This document shows positions 53,262-62,587 of a stretch of 64,000 nt of DNA, in pieces. Position 1 is the stretch's first letter. Each line of letters starts with the position of its first letter. Source of the stretch: CADCWK01 sp035944555 (GTDB lineage Bacteria > Chloroflexota > Chloroflexia > Thermomicrobiales > UBA6265); NCBI GenBank assembly GCA_035944555.1, contig DASZAY010000031.1:248001-312000 (forward strand), written 5' to 3'. The position numbers and the translations under genes are program-made. The notes beneath the pieces were generated by a model. The model was given only the letters and a program-made list of their open reading frames with translations, searched no databases and was not told where the DNA came from.

Positions 53262-54353
53262 ATGACTGAAGTCCGTGAGCGGGAGATGCTGGCCGTCGTC
53301 ACCCACGGTCCCCGGGATTACCGCGTCGAGACGATGCCCGTCCCCCAACCCGGCCCGGGCGAACTCCTGGTCGAGGTCGAGGCGATCGGAATCTGCGCCT
53401 CGGACATGAAGTGCTGGCTGGGCGGCCCGCTGTTCTGGGGTCTCGACAACGCCGGTGGCTTCCTCGAGGGTCCCGTCATCGCCGGGCACGAATACGCTGG
53501 CCGGGTCGTCGCGCTGGGTGACGGCGCCGGGAAGAAGCACGGCGTCGGTATCGGCGACCGCGTCGTGGCCGAGCAGATCGTCCCGTGCGAGGCCTGCCGG
53601 TACTGCGAGCGCGGCCAGTACTGGATGTGCCAGCGTCACTGGATCTTCGGGTTCAAGCGGCAGACCCACGGCGGGATGGCCAAGTACAACCTGTTCCCCG
53701 CCAACGCGCGGGTCCACCGGGTTCCGGATTCCCTCAGCGCCGGTGAGGCTGCCTACATCGAGCCGATGGCCTGTGCCTGGCACGCCGTCGACCGGGGCGA
53801 TATCCGCCAGGGCGACACGGTCGTCGTCTGCGGCGTCGGCAACATCGGTCTCTGCATGCTCCAGATCGCGAAGCTGCGGCTCGGCGGGACCGGCAAGCTG
53901 ATCGCGCTGGACGCCAAACCCTACCGGCTGGAGCTGGCCCGGCGGTTCGGCGCCGACGAGGCAATCGACGTGACCGCGGAGGATGCCGTCGCCCGCGTCC
54001 GGGAACTGACGGACGGCTATGGCTGCGACGTCTATATCGAGGCCAGCGGCAACCCGGCGGCCGTCCAGCAGGGACTCGAAATGGTCCGCAAACTGGGCAC
54101 GTTCGTCGAGTTCAGCGTCTTCAACGAGCCGGCGACGGTCAACTGGACGATCATTGGCGATACCAAGGAGCTGAACATCCACGGCAGTCACCTCGGCCCC
54201 GGCGGCTACGAGCCGTCGATCCGGGCGCTGGCCGACGGATCCGTCGACGTCAGGCCACTCCTCGCCCAGGCCTACCCGCTGGACCGCTTCGACGAGGCGA
54301 TGGCCGCGGCCCTCAGTGGCGATGTGCTGAAGACGCTCGTCGTACCTGTCTGA
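53262..54353 (+). CDS. Zinc-dependent alcohol/polyol dehydrogenase
   Basis: MDR-family dehydrogenase, 363 aa. Seen: catalytic zinc ligands in GICASDMKCW near residue 46 (Cys) and AGHEYAGRVV near 75 (His-Glu); structural zinc cysteines in CEACRYCERGQYWMC near 110; NAD(P)-binding CGVGNIGLCMLQIAK near 190 (GxGxxG). The insertion GLDNAGGFLEGPVIAG around residue 62 recalls threitol/erythritol and sorbitol-type dehydrogenases, so oxidation of a sugar alcohol is likely. Divergent from the M24 gene; ATG is preceded by a weak GGAG. Confidence 0.9.
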   Translation: MTEVREREMLAVVTHGPRDYRVETMPVPQPGPGELLVEVEAIGICASDMKCWLGGPLFWGLDNAGGFLEGPVIAGHEYAGRVVALGDGAGKKHGVGIGDRVVAEQIVPCEACRYCERGQYWMCQRHWIFGFKRQTHGGMAKYNLFPANARVHRVPDSLSAGEAAYIEPMACAWHAVDRGDIRQGDTVVVCGVGNIGLCMLQIAKLRLGGTGKLIALDAKPYRLELARRFGADEAIDVTAEDAVARVRELTDGYGCDVYIEASGNPAAVQQGLEMVRKLGTFVEFSVFNEPATVNWTIIGDTKELNIHGSHLGPGGYEPSIRALADGSVDVRPLLAQAYPLDRFDEAMAAALSGDVLKTLVVPV

Positions 54354-54485
54354 TCACCTCCCGCGTCCCGGCTTGGTCTGGCGCCGCTGCCGGTCCTCGA
54401 TCCGGCGCTCCGGCCCGGGGTCCATTACGCTAGGCACATCCGGCCCTACCCCCACCTCTGTCCCGGGCCGCGGAGGCACCATCGC

Positions 54486-54671
54486 ATGGAGATCGCGTTC
54501 GACGCCCAGAACATCCTCGCCGTCCTCGTCTTCCTCATCCCGTTCATCCTGTTCGGAGCGATGGGCATCGCCTCGTGCCGCAACCACCGCCGCGCCCGGG
54601 CCGGCGATCCCTCCGCCGGGACCTGGCCAGTCACCACGGGTCGTGGAAAACGGGACTCCGCCAATTCCTGA
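54486..54671 (+). CDS. Small single-pass membrane protein, 61 aa
   Basis: Not recognised. One hydrophobic helix, ILAVLVFLIPFILFGAMGIA near residues 10-29, followed by a basic tail with CRNHRRARAGD. GGAGG lies nine bases before the ATG, supporting translation. It follows the dehydrogenase on the same strand after 132 bases. Confidence 0.6.
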   Translation: MEIAFDAQNILAVLVFLIPFILFGAMGIASCRNHRRARAGDPSAGTWPVTTGRGKRDSANS

Positions 54672-54843
54672 TGGTTAGCCTCTGCCTGGTGCAGACACCA
54701 TCGGGTATCAGGCCGGGCATGGGACTCCATGCCAGCAGACCGGACGCGCAGTCCGGTCCTTCACCCTATCCCGAGGTCTCCCCGATACGCCGTCGCCAGG
54801 CCCCTTCAACATCGATGGTGCCTGAACGTCGGATTTCGATGGG

Positions 54844-55131
54844 ATGGGTATGCCACGCCGCCTCTTCATGATCGCCACGGTCCTTGTTCAACTCGTGACG
54901 TTTGGCTGGGTGCTGCTCGTTCTCGGCAGCGCCGGTATTCTCGGGGACGTCGCGCTCCTGGCGGCATCCGACGCCCTGGTAGCGATCATCCTCACGGCGA
55001 TCGCCGCCGTGCTGACCATCATCCAGATCATCATTCTCCTACGGGACGGGCGGGAGTGGCGCCAATTGCAGCATGACCTGGACTGGCTTCGCTCCGATGA
55101 ACGGCGCCTGATGGATCCAAACCGACCCTGA
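54844..55131 (+). CDS. Small two-helix membrane protein, 95 aa
   Basis: Not recognised. Two hydrophobic helices (MIATVLVQLVTFGWVLLVLG and LVAIILTAIAAVLTIIQIII) followed by a charged tail RDGREWRQLQHDLDWLRSDE that could be a short amphipathic helix. ATG 54844 or 54850 could be the start; no clear ribosome site. Codon composition is consistent with a real gene. Confidence 0.6.
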   Translation: MGMPRRLFMIATVLVQLVTFGWVLLVLGSAGILGDVALLAASDALVAIILTAIAAVLTIIQIIILLRDGREWRQLQHDLDWLRSDERRLMDPNRP

Positions 55132-55416
55132 CACCCGAGCCGGGCCGGGCAGGTGAACGCACCTTCGATCGGTGTGGCGGGGTTCGGCGCTCCACGAGCT
55201 CGAGCCTGATCTCAGGGACGAACGGCGTTGAACGCCGGGACGGTCGGCCGTCCCGAAACCTCTACTGCCGCTGAAATGCGGACGGAACCGAACGGTCGGG
55301 ACCGGGGCCCGGAGACGCCGCCCAGACCCGACCGGATCTCGCTACACTGCCGTCCATCCCGTCCCGGTCGACCGCCCACCCCGGCGTGTCGTTGCAGCGC
55401 ATTCGAGAGGTTCACG
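55132..55416. other. Intergenic region upstream of aminotransferase
   Basis: Just under 300 bases with no credible gene. Holds the ribosome site of the aminotransferase gene at 55405-55410. Nothing else notable seen. Confidence 0.3.
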
Positions 55417-56643
55417 ATGGTAACGGCATCCCTCGCCGCCGAGGCAGCGGCCCCCGCCGCGGAAGAACTCCGCCCCCTGTTTTACCTGGATCCCGCCATC
55501 ACCTACCTCAACCACGGCTCGTTCGGCGCCACGCCGCGACCGGTCATGGAAGAGAGCTTCCGGTGGCAGCTGGAGATGGAGCGGGAGCCGGTCCACTTCG
55601 TTGACGGGCTACTCAACCGCGCACTGGACGACGCCCGGGAGCGCCTGGCTCCGCTGGTCGGTGCCCCGGCCGATGACCTCGTCTTCGTCACCAATGCCAC
55701 GATCGGGCTGAACATCGTCATCCGGTCCCTGGACCTCCAGCCCGGCGACGAGATCCTGACCACTGACCATGAGTACGGCGCCCTGATGCTGACCTGGGAC
55801 CACTACTGCCAGAGGGCCGGCGCCAGGGTCGTCCAGCAGACGCTGCCACTGCCACTGACGAACGCCGAGGAGATCGTCGACGCGCTGTTCGCCGGTGTCA
55901 CCGAGCGGACGAAGGTGATCTTCTTCTCACACATCACCTCGCCGACCGCGCTGACGCTGCCCGCCGAACTGATCTGCGCCCGTGCCCGCGAGTTGAGGAT
56001 CATGACCATCATCGACGGCGCCCACGTCGTCGGACAGCGCGAGCTCGACCTCACCGCGATGGGCTGCGACGTCTACTCCAGCAACTGTCACAAGTGGCTG
56101 ATGACGCCCAAGGGATCGGCATTCCTCTATGTCCGTCCCGAGCACCACGAGTGGGTGGAAGCCACCACCGTCTCATGGGGCTGGGCAGAGGGCTGGGGGA
56201 TGAAGGAGGCGGAGCGGGCCTACGGCACGTTCATCCGCCGCAACCAGTGGTCCGGCACGCGGGACTGCTCGCCGTTCCTCGCCACGCCGGCCGCCATCGA
56301 CTTCCAGGAGCAGTACCACTGGGACGCCGTCCGCGCCCGTTGCCACCGCCTCGCCAGCGAGACCCAGCGCCGTCTGCTCGCTCTCTCAGGTGACCGGTTC
56401 CAGCCGCTGACTGCCGATTCGCCGGAGTGGTACCGGCAGCTGGTCGCCGTGCCGTTCCCCAGCGACGACGCCCCAGCCGTCAAGCGCCGCCTGCTCGACG
56501 AGTTCCGGATCCAGATCCCGGTCCATCGCCACGTCTCGCAGCCCGAGGGCGTCGCGCTGGTCCGCGTCTCGGTCCAGGGCTACACCACGCAGGACGACCT
56601 CGACCGGCTGGTCGACGCGATGGGCACGATCATCGGGGCCTGA
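55417..56643 (+). CDS. Class V aminotransferase (isopenicillin-N epimerase-like)
   Basis: PLP-dependent enzyme of 408 aa in the IPNE/cysteine-desulfurase-like group. Seen: YLNHGSFGATPRPVMEESFR near residue 30, LVFVTNATIGLNIVIRSLD near 90, TIIDGAHVVGQRELDL near 198 (Asp/His that hold PLP), and SSNCHKWLMTPKGSAFLYV near 220 with the Schiff-base Lys in HKW. Despite the family name, such genes in bacteria of this kind are not linked to beta-lactams; reaction unknown. GAGAGG lies six bases before ATG 55417. Confidence 0.9.
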   Translation: MVTASLAAEAAAPAAEELRPLFYLDPAITYLNHGSFGATPRPVMEESFRWQLEMEREPVHFVDGLLNRALDDARERLAPLVGAPADDLVFVTNATIGLNIVIRSLDLQPGDEILTTDHEYGALMLTWDHYCQRAGARVVQQTLPLPLTNAEEIVDALFAGVTERTKVIFFSHITSPTALTLPAELICARARELRIMTIIDGAHVVGQRELDLTAMGCDVYSSNCHKWLMTPKGSAFLYVRPEHHEWVEATTVSWGWAEGWGMKEAERAYGTFIRRNQWSGTRDCSPFLATPAAIDFQEQYHWDAVRARCHRLASETQRRLLALSGDRFQPLTADSPEWYRQLVAVPFPSDDAPAVKRRLLDEFRIQIPVHRHVSQPEGVALVRVSVQGYTTQDDLDRLVDAMGTIIGA

Positions 56644-56655
56644 CGACTGAATCCG

Positions 56656-56687
56656 GCCGTCGCCGTGTGCCACACTCTGGCGACGGC
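56656..56687 (+). terminator. Hairpin after aminotransferase gene
   Basis: GCCGTCGCC at 56656-56664 pairs with GGCGACGGC at 56679-56687, with GTG/CAC inside; 12 bases after the stop. Confidence 0.6.
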
Positions 56688-56722
56688 GAGCGGCCGCGAG
56701 GCAGGATCGAACGGGACCATCC

Positions 56723-57262
56723 ATGGGTGAGCAGGGCGCGGCTGACTACATCAATACGGGCGACTTCGAGACCAGCTGGGACCGGCACGAGGAGTTCGAG
56801 CAACTCGAGCAGGCGCAGCAGAACGCCCAGGCGGTGATCATCGCCACGGTCGCGACGCTACGGGACCAGGGCGTCCCCCTCGATGCCTGGGCGACCGGTA
56901 TCGGCCAGCGGTTCAGCGCCGCCTGGGGCGAGCCTGAACCCTGGGACGCCAATGAGTTCCTCGACGCGATGCTCTCGATCCTGCAGGCGCTCGGGGCCGA
57001 GGTCTCGTGGGCCGACCTCGCCGATCCGACCGTCGCCAGCGCGACGATCGCGGCCCTGTTCGACGACGAGATCTGCGCGACGTTTGGTACAACCCGCGTC
57101 AATGCCCTGACCTACCTCGACGCGACCAGCGGGATCGCCGGACCGCGCGGACTGGTCTGGGAGTGGCAGATCGACGGCGACGATGTCCAGGTCAAGGTCC
57201 GGCGAGTGGAGACGGCGACCACGGCCGGCCCGGATGTCGCCGGTGACGAAGCGGGAGGCTGA
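56723..57262 (+). CDS. Hypothetical acidic protein, 179 aa
   Basis: Not recognised. Soluble, acidic and Glu/Asp/Gln-rich at the start (DRHEEFEQLEQAQQNAQAVI), no signal or membrane helix. The stop is two bases before the DUF503 start, so the two are co-transcribed, but no functional link is known. ATG 56723 is used; AACGGGACC lies upstream without a strong Shine-Dalgarno. Confidence 0.75.
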   Translation: MGEQGAADYINTGDFETSWDRHEEFEQLEQAQQNAQAVIIATVATLRDQGVPLDAWATGIGQRFSAAWGEPEPWDANEFLDAMLSILQALGAEVSWADLADPTVASATIAALFDDEICATFGTTRVNALTYLDATSGIAGPRGLVWEWQIDGDDVQVKVRRVETATTAGPDVAGDEAGG

Positions 57263-57264
57263 GG

Positions 57265-57561
57265 ATGGCGACGACGGTAGGCGTGGCAACCATCGGGCTC
57301 CGGCTGGAGGGCAGCACGTCGCTCAAGGACAAGCGCCACGTCGTCCGGTCGCTGGCTGACCGGGTCCGCAACCGGTTCAACGCCGCCATCGCCGAGACGG
57401 AGGATCTCGACGACCTCAGCTACGCCACGCTAACGGTCGCCGTCGTCTCCAACAGCGCCCCGCACTGCGACCAGATGCTCGCGACGATCACCGACTTCAT
57501 CGACCGCCACGTCGAACTCGGCGTCCTCGACACCCGTACCACCGAGTTGATCCCGGTCTAG
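57265..57561 (+). CDS. DUF503 (YlxP-like) protein
   Basis: Small protein of 98 aa, full length. Seen: GVATIGLRLEGSTSLKDKRH near residue 6, VVRSLADRVRNRFNAAIAET near 27, then ATLTVAVVSNSAPHCDQMLA and a C-terminal RTTELIPV, the standard DUF503 pattern (ferredoxin-like fold). In many bacteria ylxP lies in the nusA-infB-rbfA cluster, suggesting a link to ribosome assembly; here it is not in that context. Follows the hypothetical acidic protein by two bases. Confidence 0.9.
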   Translation: MATTVGVATIGLRLEGSTSLKDKRHVVRSLADRVRNRFNAAIAETEDLDDLSYATLTVAVVSNSAPHCDQMLATITDFIDRHVELGVLDTRTTELIPV

Positions 57562-57600
57562 GCTCGCGCCCCGGTTCAGGTTCACGACGTGGGTCGGAGC

Positions 57601-58506
57601 TCAGGCGCCGGTGAAGGGCCGCTCCTCCGGTGGCTGGAGCAGCCCGCTCCGCCCTGTGCCACGGACGCGCCAGACGCCGCCGTCGGTCGCGGTGACGTAG
57701 AGATCGGTGAGATCCTCGCCGCCGAACGCGCAGTTGGTGGGTCGGGCCTCGGGCAGGGGCGACTCGTCGAGGACAGTGCCGTCCGGGGCAAAGACGGTGA
57801 CCCGCGAGCCTGGCCCGCTCACCTCCCAGCCGCAGGCAGCGACGATGTTGCCGTCGGCGTCGAAGGCCATCCCGTCGATCCCCCGCGCCTCGCCGAAGTC
57901 GTGCAGCACTGTCGCCGCACCCAGCATCCCGTCCGGTCCGACGGGATAGGCCCGCAGTTGGCGGACACTGCCCGGGTCGTAGTCGCTCTGCGCGACGTAC
58001 AGCGTCCCGCCGTCGGCAGACAGGAGGATCCCGTTGGGCCGGGTGGTGTCGAACGTCACCCGGTGGAGGGTCCGGCCGCCATCGGAGGCAGCGGGATCCA
58101 GCCGGTAGACCGAGTCGTGGTCCAGCTCGCGGTCCGAGTGATCGTCCCCGTAGCGCGGGTCCGTAAACCAGATCGTCCCGTCCGGCGCCAGGGCCAGGTC
58201 GTTGGGACTGTTGAGCCGCTGGCCGTCGTGGCGATCGACCAGGACGTGGCGCTGCCCGTCCCGGTCGTAGCGCACGATCGCGCGGCCGCCGGTCCCTTCG
58301 CAGGCAAGCAGGGTGCCGTCGGGCGCGAACAGCAACCCGTTGGCCGCCCGGGTGTTGCGGTAGACCGTCGTGGTCCGGCCCGTCACAGGGTCGTACCGGC
58401 GGATCTCGTCCCGGATGATCACACTGAAGAACAGCCCGTTGCCATCCCAGGCCGGCCCCTCGGCGAACCCGTCCGGTCCCGAGACCCGCTCCCATTCCCA
58501 TGCCAT
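57601..58506 (-). CDS. SMP-30/gluconolactonase family protein
   Basis: Six-bladed beta-propeller lactonase of 301 aa. Seen: FAEGPAWDGNGLFFSVI near residue 13 with the metal-ligand Glu, LNSPNDLALAPDGTIWFTDP near 98 (second and third ligands, Asn/Asp), and GEARGIDGMAFDADGNIVAA near 200 (metal/base region). Such enzymes open sugar lactones such as gluconolactone. ATG 58506 has AGAGGGGG about nine bases upstream. Fits the sugar-oxidation theme with the dehydrogenase and epimerase nearby. Confidence 0.92.
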   Translation of the reverse strand: MAWEWERVSGPDGFAEGPAWDGNGLFFSVIIRDEIRRYDPVTGRTTTVYRNTRAANGLLFAPDGTLLACEGTGGRAIVRYDRDGQRHVLVDRHDGQRLNSPNDLALAPDGTIWFTDPRYGDDHSDRELDHDSVYRLDPAASDGGRTLHRVTFDTTRPNGILLSADGGTLYVAQSDYDPGSVRQLRAYPVGPDGMLGAATVLHDFGEARGIDGMAFDADGNIVAACGWEVSGPGSRVTVFAPDGTVLDESPLPEARPTNCAFGGEDLTDLYVTATDGGVWRVRGTGRSGLLQPPEERPFTGA

Positions 58507-58573
58507 GCCCGTTCCCCCTCTGTCCCTGCCATCTGATTCACTTGGAACCTTATATCCCAGCCCGGGAACCAAC

Positions 58574-58603
58574 GACGCCCCCGCCGGGGATGGCGGGGGC
58601 GTC
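58574..58603 (-). terminator. Terminator of aldose epimerase gene
   Basis: Perfect 12-bp stem (GACGCCCCCGCC with complement) and 6-base loop, 36 bases after the stop. Confidence 0.8.
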
Positions 58604-58638
58604 AGCGGAAGATTCAGGACGTCGTCGCTGACGGCTTC

Positions 58639-59862
58639 TCAGTCGGCGTCGATGATCGAGAACTCGTAGATCGTGGTCGAGCGGTACTCGTCACCCGGCT
58701 CGAGGACCGTGGAGGGGAAGTCCGGCTGGTTCGGCGAGTCCGGGAAGTGCTGGGTCTCGAGGGTGAGGCCGCTCCGGTAGGCGTATGGCTGCCCGCTGAT
58801 CCCGATCAGCGAACCATCGAGGAAGTTGCCGGAATAGAACTGGACCCCCGGCTCGGTCGTCCGGCAGGTCATCAACCGGCCGGACGGCTCATGGGACAGC
58901 GTGGCGAACTCGAACAGGTCATCGGTCCCGTCCCGGTCCAGCACCCAGTTGTGGTCGTAGCCCTGCCCGCGGTTGATCTGCTCGGACGACGTGTCGGCGA
59001 TGTCCTGACCGACCGGCTTGGGCTTGGTGAAGTCGAACGGGGTACCTGCGACCTCGACGTGCTCACCCGTGGGGATCACCGTCTCGTCGACCGGGGTGAA
59101 GCGCGATGCATTGATCTGGAGGACGTGGTCGAGGATGTTGCCCGACCCCTCGCCGCCCAGATTGAAGTAGGTGTGATTGGTCAGGTTCACCACGGTCTTC
59201 CTGTCCGTCGTGGCGAAGTAATCGATCCTGAGATGATTGTCATTGGTGAGGGTGTAGGTGACGTTGTACGTCAGTTCGCCGGGGAAGCCTTCCTCGCCGT
59301 CCGCGCTGACGCGGCTCATGCGGACGGCCAGCACGTCATCCTTCGAGACGTCCTTCCAGTCGTAGACCCGGCGGTCGAAGCCCTGCGGCCCGCCATGCAG
59401 GTTGTTGGGCCCGTCATTGGTCTCGAGCTGGAACTCCTCACCGTCGAGCTCGAAGCGACCGTTGGCGATCCGGTTAGCGTACCGGCCGATGATCGCGCCG
59501 AAGTACGGGCTGTTGGCCTCGTACTCGCTCGCCGTGTTGAACCCGAGGGAGACGTTGGCGATCCTGCCATCCCGGTCGGGTACGCAGAGGCACTGGATGA
59601 TGCCGCCCCACGTCAGGATGCCGACCTCCATGTACCTGGCGTTGGTCATTCGAATCATGGAGATCCTGGTCCCGTCCTCGAGCGCACCGAACGGCATCTC
59701 GACGACCGTCCCGGAACCGGACTCCTCGTGATCGTTGTGGCTCGTTTCCGCGGACACGTCGATGATCTCCCCTCTGGCTGCGGCGGTGAGCGCCGCGACA
59801 CCGGCAGCCGTGGCAGCGACGATGGACCGACGCGTCAGCGTAGAGGAATGTGGCTCGGTCAT
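58639..59862 (-). CDS. Exported aldose 1-epimerase (mutarotase)
   Basis: Mutarotase of about 407 aa with a Tat-like signal (STLTRRSIVAATAAGVAALT). It interconverts alpha and beta anomers of free sugars. Seen: FGAIIGRYANRIANGRFELD near residue 118, substrate His in VVNLTNHTYFNLGGEG near 227 and general-base Glu in LTLETQHFPDSPNQPDFP near 368. Usual GalM is about 340 aa; the excess is the exported N-terminus. ATG 59862 is preceded by GGGAGG at seven bases. Divergent from the second sugar ABC cassette, which suggests it conditions extracellular sugar for uptake. Confidence 0.92.
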   Translation of the reverse strand: MTEPHSSTLTRRSIVAATAAGVAALTAAARGEIIDVSAETSHNDHEESGSGTVVEMPFGALEDGTRISMIRMTNARYMEVGILTWGGIIQCLCVPDRDGRIANVSLGFNTASEYEANSPYFGAIIGRYANRIANGRFELDGEEFQLETNDGPNNLHGGPQGFDRRVYDWKDVSKDDVLAVRMSRVSADGEEGFPGELTYNVTYTLTNDNHLRIDYFATTDRKTVVNLTNHTYFNLGGEGSGNILDHVLQINASRFTPVDETVIPTGEHVEVAGTPFDFTKPKPVGQDIADTSSEQINRGQGYDHNWVLDRDGTDDLFEFATLSHEPSGRLMTCRTTEPGVQFYSGNFLDGSLIGISGQPYAYRSGLTLETQHFPDSPNQPDFPSTVLEPGDEYRSTTIYEFSIIDAD

Positions 59863-60152
59863 CAATGATCCTCCCGATCGAATGGGCCGATGTCGAACTT
59901 ATTGCGGCTTCTGATCGGGACCAGTCACCGCCCGCCGCCGGCGGGCCCGGATAGTCAGATTTCCGTGGAAGAGCGTACCCGATCAGGATTTTCGGCAAGG
60001 CGTATAGCGCGTACACGTACCGGAAAATACTCATCTTGGGCGCAAAACGTGCGAATCCAGTACCAGAGGGTGACCTCCGGTTACGGATCGGCTACCGCGG
60101 TCGCTGGCCATGGTGTGGCCACGACGACCCCTGACCAGAAAGGAACAGTGCG
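59863..60152. promoter_or_regulatory. Divergent promoter region, epimerase and ABC cassette 2
   Basis: About 290 bases between divergently read sugar genes, with no gene inside. Contains an AT-richer central stretch about 59995-60065. It must hold both promoters and probably a shared operator, but I could not name one with confidence. Confidence 0.5.
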
Positions 60153-61511
60153 ATGTGGCACCACCGCGATCGCGACCGGGCGTCTGACGCCCGGTTCGCG
60201 GAGTATCTCGATGACCTCAACCGCAACCGGATGGATCGACGGACGATGTTTCGCCGGGGCGCGATGATCGGTCTCAGCGCCGCGGCGATCGCCGGGCTGG
60301 ATCGCAGCTTCCAGCCCCGGGCCTCCGCCCAGGGCAAGACCCAGATCCGGCTCGGCGTCTGGGCCGGTGTCGACGAGGCCAACGAGCTGGCCGAGGTCAT
60401 CGCGCCGATCAACGCCGCCGCCACCGACTTCGAGATCCTTTCGGAGCCCAAGCCGGCCGACTACTACGTGCAGCTCCAGACGACGATCGCGGGCGGCACC
60501 GCTCCTGATCTGTTCTGGCTGTCACAGGAGTACGTCCCGAACTACGCCAGCAACGGCGCGATCCTGGACATCACCGAGCGGCTGGCCAGCGACAGCTCCG
60601 GCATCGGCGCCGCCAACGTCGATGACTACCTGCCGGCGCCGTTCCGCTCCGTCCAGTACGAGGACAAGACCTGGGGCCTGCCGTGGCTGGCCTCGCCCGT
60701 GATGCTCTACTACAACCCGGCCCTGTTCGAGGCCGCCGGCCTGCCCCTGCCGGACGACACGATGACGTGGGAGACCTTCCGCGAGGCCGCCCGTGCGCTC
60801 ACCCTCCCCGACCAGCAGCAGTACGGCATCGCCTTCGGCGAGTGGCCGCCGATCCAGATGTTCATCTGGCAGGCGGGCGGAGAGGTCATCACCGAGGACC
60901 TGTCCGAGTGCCCGATCGACTCGGCCGAGGCCATCCAGGGTGCGCAGTTCAAGGCCGACCTGACCTGGAACCCCGAGTACGGGATGACCGAGGCCCAACA
61001 GGCCGAGCAGTCCGCCGGCGATCTGATGAAGGCCGGCCGGATCGGCATGTTCCTCGGTGGCGCGACGGACGACTTCGACTACGCCCAGCAGAAGGACCCG
61101 GCCGCCGCCCTGATCCGCGTCGCCCGCGTGCCGCAGGGTCCGGCCGGTCGCCAGACGCTCGCCTACACCGCCTCGACGGTGATCAACGGTGCCTCCGCCA
61201 ACCCCGACGCCGCCTACAACGCCCTCGTCGCGCTGACCGAAGGCATCCACCACTGGAAGATCGTCGCCCCGCGGCAGTCGCTGGCCAACGTCGAGACGGT
61301 CAGCGCGTCGGTGCCGGGCAAGGCGGAATCGGCCGCGACCATTGTCGCCGCGGCGACCGAGGACATGCGGCCGTTCAACGTCATCCCGCAGCAATCCGAC
61401 TGGGACCAGAGCTTCTTCGACTACTACGTCGACCCGCTCTACCGGAAGGAAGGGACAGCCGAGGAGCTCGCGCCGGACGCCCGCGCCGAGCTGGAGAGCT
61501 GGCTGCCGTAG
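60153..61511 (+). CDS. Sugar ABC transporter substrate-binding protein 2
   Basis: Family 1 extracellular solute-binding protein, 452 aa, for a sugar or oligosaccharide. Seen: a Tat-like start displaced inward (MDRRTMFRRGAMIGLSAAAI near residue 27), mature start QGKTQIRLGVWAGVDEANEL, then TTIAGGTAPDLFWLSQEYVP near 110 and ADLTWNPEYGMTEAQQAEQS near 268. The leader before the arginine pair (WHHRDRDRASDARFAEYLDD) is unusually long and charged. AAAGGAA precedes the ATG by about eight bases. Two permeases follow. Confidence 0.9.
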   Translation: MWHHRDRDRASDARFAEYLDDLNRNRMDRRTMFRRGAMIGLSAAAIAGLDRSFQPRASAQGKTQIRLGVWAGVDEANELAEVIAPINAAATDFEILSEPKPADYYVQLQTTIAGGTAPDLFWLSQEYVPNYASNGAILDITERLASDSSGIGAANVDDYLPAPFRSVQYEDKTWGLPWLASPVMLYYNPALFEAAGLPLPDDTMTWETFREAARALTLPDQQQYGIAFGEWPPIQMFIWQAGGEVITEDLSECPIDSAEAIQGAQFKADLTWNPEYGMTEAQQAEQSAGDLMKAGRIGMFLGGATDDFDYAQQKDPAAALIRVARVPQGPAGRQTLAYTASTVINGASANPDAAYNALVALTEGIHHWKIVAPRQSLANVETVSASVPGKAESAATIVAAATEDMRPFNVIPQQSDWDQSFFDYYVDPLYRKEGTAEELAPDARAELESWLP

Positions 61512-61540
61512 GACCCGGCGCAATCGACCGAGCACGCCAC

Positions 61541-61570
61541 AGCCCTGGGTCCACCAACCCGGGGCTGTTG
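61541..61570 (+). terminator. Hairpin between binding protein 2 and permease
   Basis: ACAGCCCTGGGT pairs with ACCCGGGGCTGT (one G-T pair), 6-base loop, 30 bases after the stop. The first ABC cassette has hairpins in the same position. Confidence 0.6.
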
Positions 61571-61591
61571 CGCGATCCGAGGGGGTGACCG

Positions 61592-62587
61592 ATGTTGAGC
61601 TGGTACACGCTGACGCTGACCGACTTCGTCGGCGTTGGCGTGTTCGTCGGTGTGGTAATGGTCGCCACGCACTGGGTGCTGCGCAGGTTCGGCGTCGGTC
61701 GCGAGGCGGCCGCAGGCTACTCCTTGATCGTGCCGTGGATCCTGGGCCTGGTGATCTGGAACGCCGGGCCGTTCCTCGCGGCGCTCTATCTGTCCTTTAC
61801 CGAGTACAACATCCTCCAGCCGCCCAGGTGGATTGGGCTGGACAACTACGTCCGGATGTTCACCGAGGACCGCCAGTTCTGGACCGTGCTGCGGTTCACC
61901 CTGCTCTACTCCGTGATCAACGTCCCGCTCGGTCTGCTCGGAGCCCTCCTGACCGCGACGCTGCTCAACCAGAACGTCAAGGGCCTCGGTGGCTGGCGGA
62001 CGCTCTACTACCTTCCGGCAGTTCTTCCCGCGGCGGCGACGGCGCTGCTCTGGCGCTGGATGTTCACCGAGAACGGCCTGATCAACAGCATCCTGTCGCC
62101 GTTCCTCAACCTGTTCGGCATCGCCCGCCCCGCCTGGTTCACCGACATCGACCTCGTGCTGCCCGCCTTCATCATCATGGCGCTCTGGGGCGTCTTCGGC
62201 GCCAACACGGTCATCCTGCTGGCCGGGCTGAAGAACATCCCCCGCGACCTCTACGACGCGGCCAAGGTCGACGGCGCGGGCACCATCCGCCGCTACGTCA
62301 ACGTCACCATCCCGATGCTCAGTCCGACGCTGTTCTACGTCCTGATCCTCGGGATCATCGGGTCGCTGCAGACCTTCGCCGTCGCCTTCTTTATCGAGTC
62401 GCCGCGCCGCGCCGGCACCTTCATGAACGTCTACATCTACCAGGAGGCATTCGACCGCGGCCGCATGGGCTACGCCTCCGCGCTGGGGTGGATCATGCTC
62501 CTGATCATCCTGCTGTTCACGCTACTGGTCTTCCGGTCGTCGGCCGCGTGGGTCCACTACGAAGGGGAGAAGAACCAGAATGGCTAG
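61592..62587 (+). CDS. Sugar ABC transporter permease 2A (MalF/UgpA type)
   Basis: Pore subunit of 331 aa with an additional N-terminal helix (DFVGVGVFVGVVMVATHWVL near residue 11) before the usual first helix AAGYSLIVPWILGLVIWNAG. Seen: EAA motif DLYDAAKVDGAGTIRRYVNV near 221. About seven membrane helices in all. GAGGGGG precedes the ATG. The next gene starts 8 bases before this one stops, so the two are coupled. Confidence 0.9.
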   Translation: MLSWYTLTLTDFVGVGVFVGVVMVATHWVLRRFGVGREAAAGYSLIVPWILGLVIWNAGPFLAALYLSFTEYNILQPPRWIGLDNYVRMFTEDRQFWTVLRFTLLYSVINVPLGLLGALLTATLLNQNVKGLGGWRTLYYLPAVLPAAATALLWRWMFTENGLINSILSPFLNLFGIARPAWFTDIDLVLPAFIIMALWGVFGANTVILLAGLKNIPRDLYDAAKVDGAGTIRRYVNVTIPMLSPTLFYVLILGIIGSLQTFAVAFFIESPRRAGTFMNVYIYQEAFDRGRMGYASALGWIMLLIILLFTLLVFRSSAAWVHYEGEKNQNG

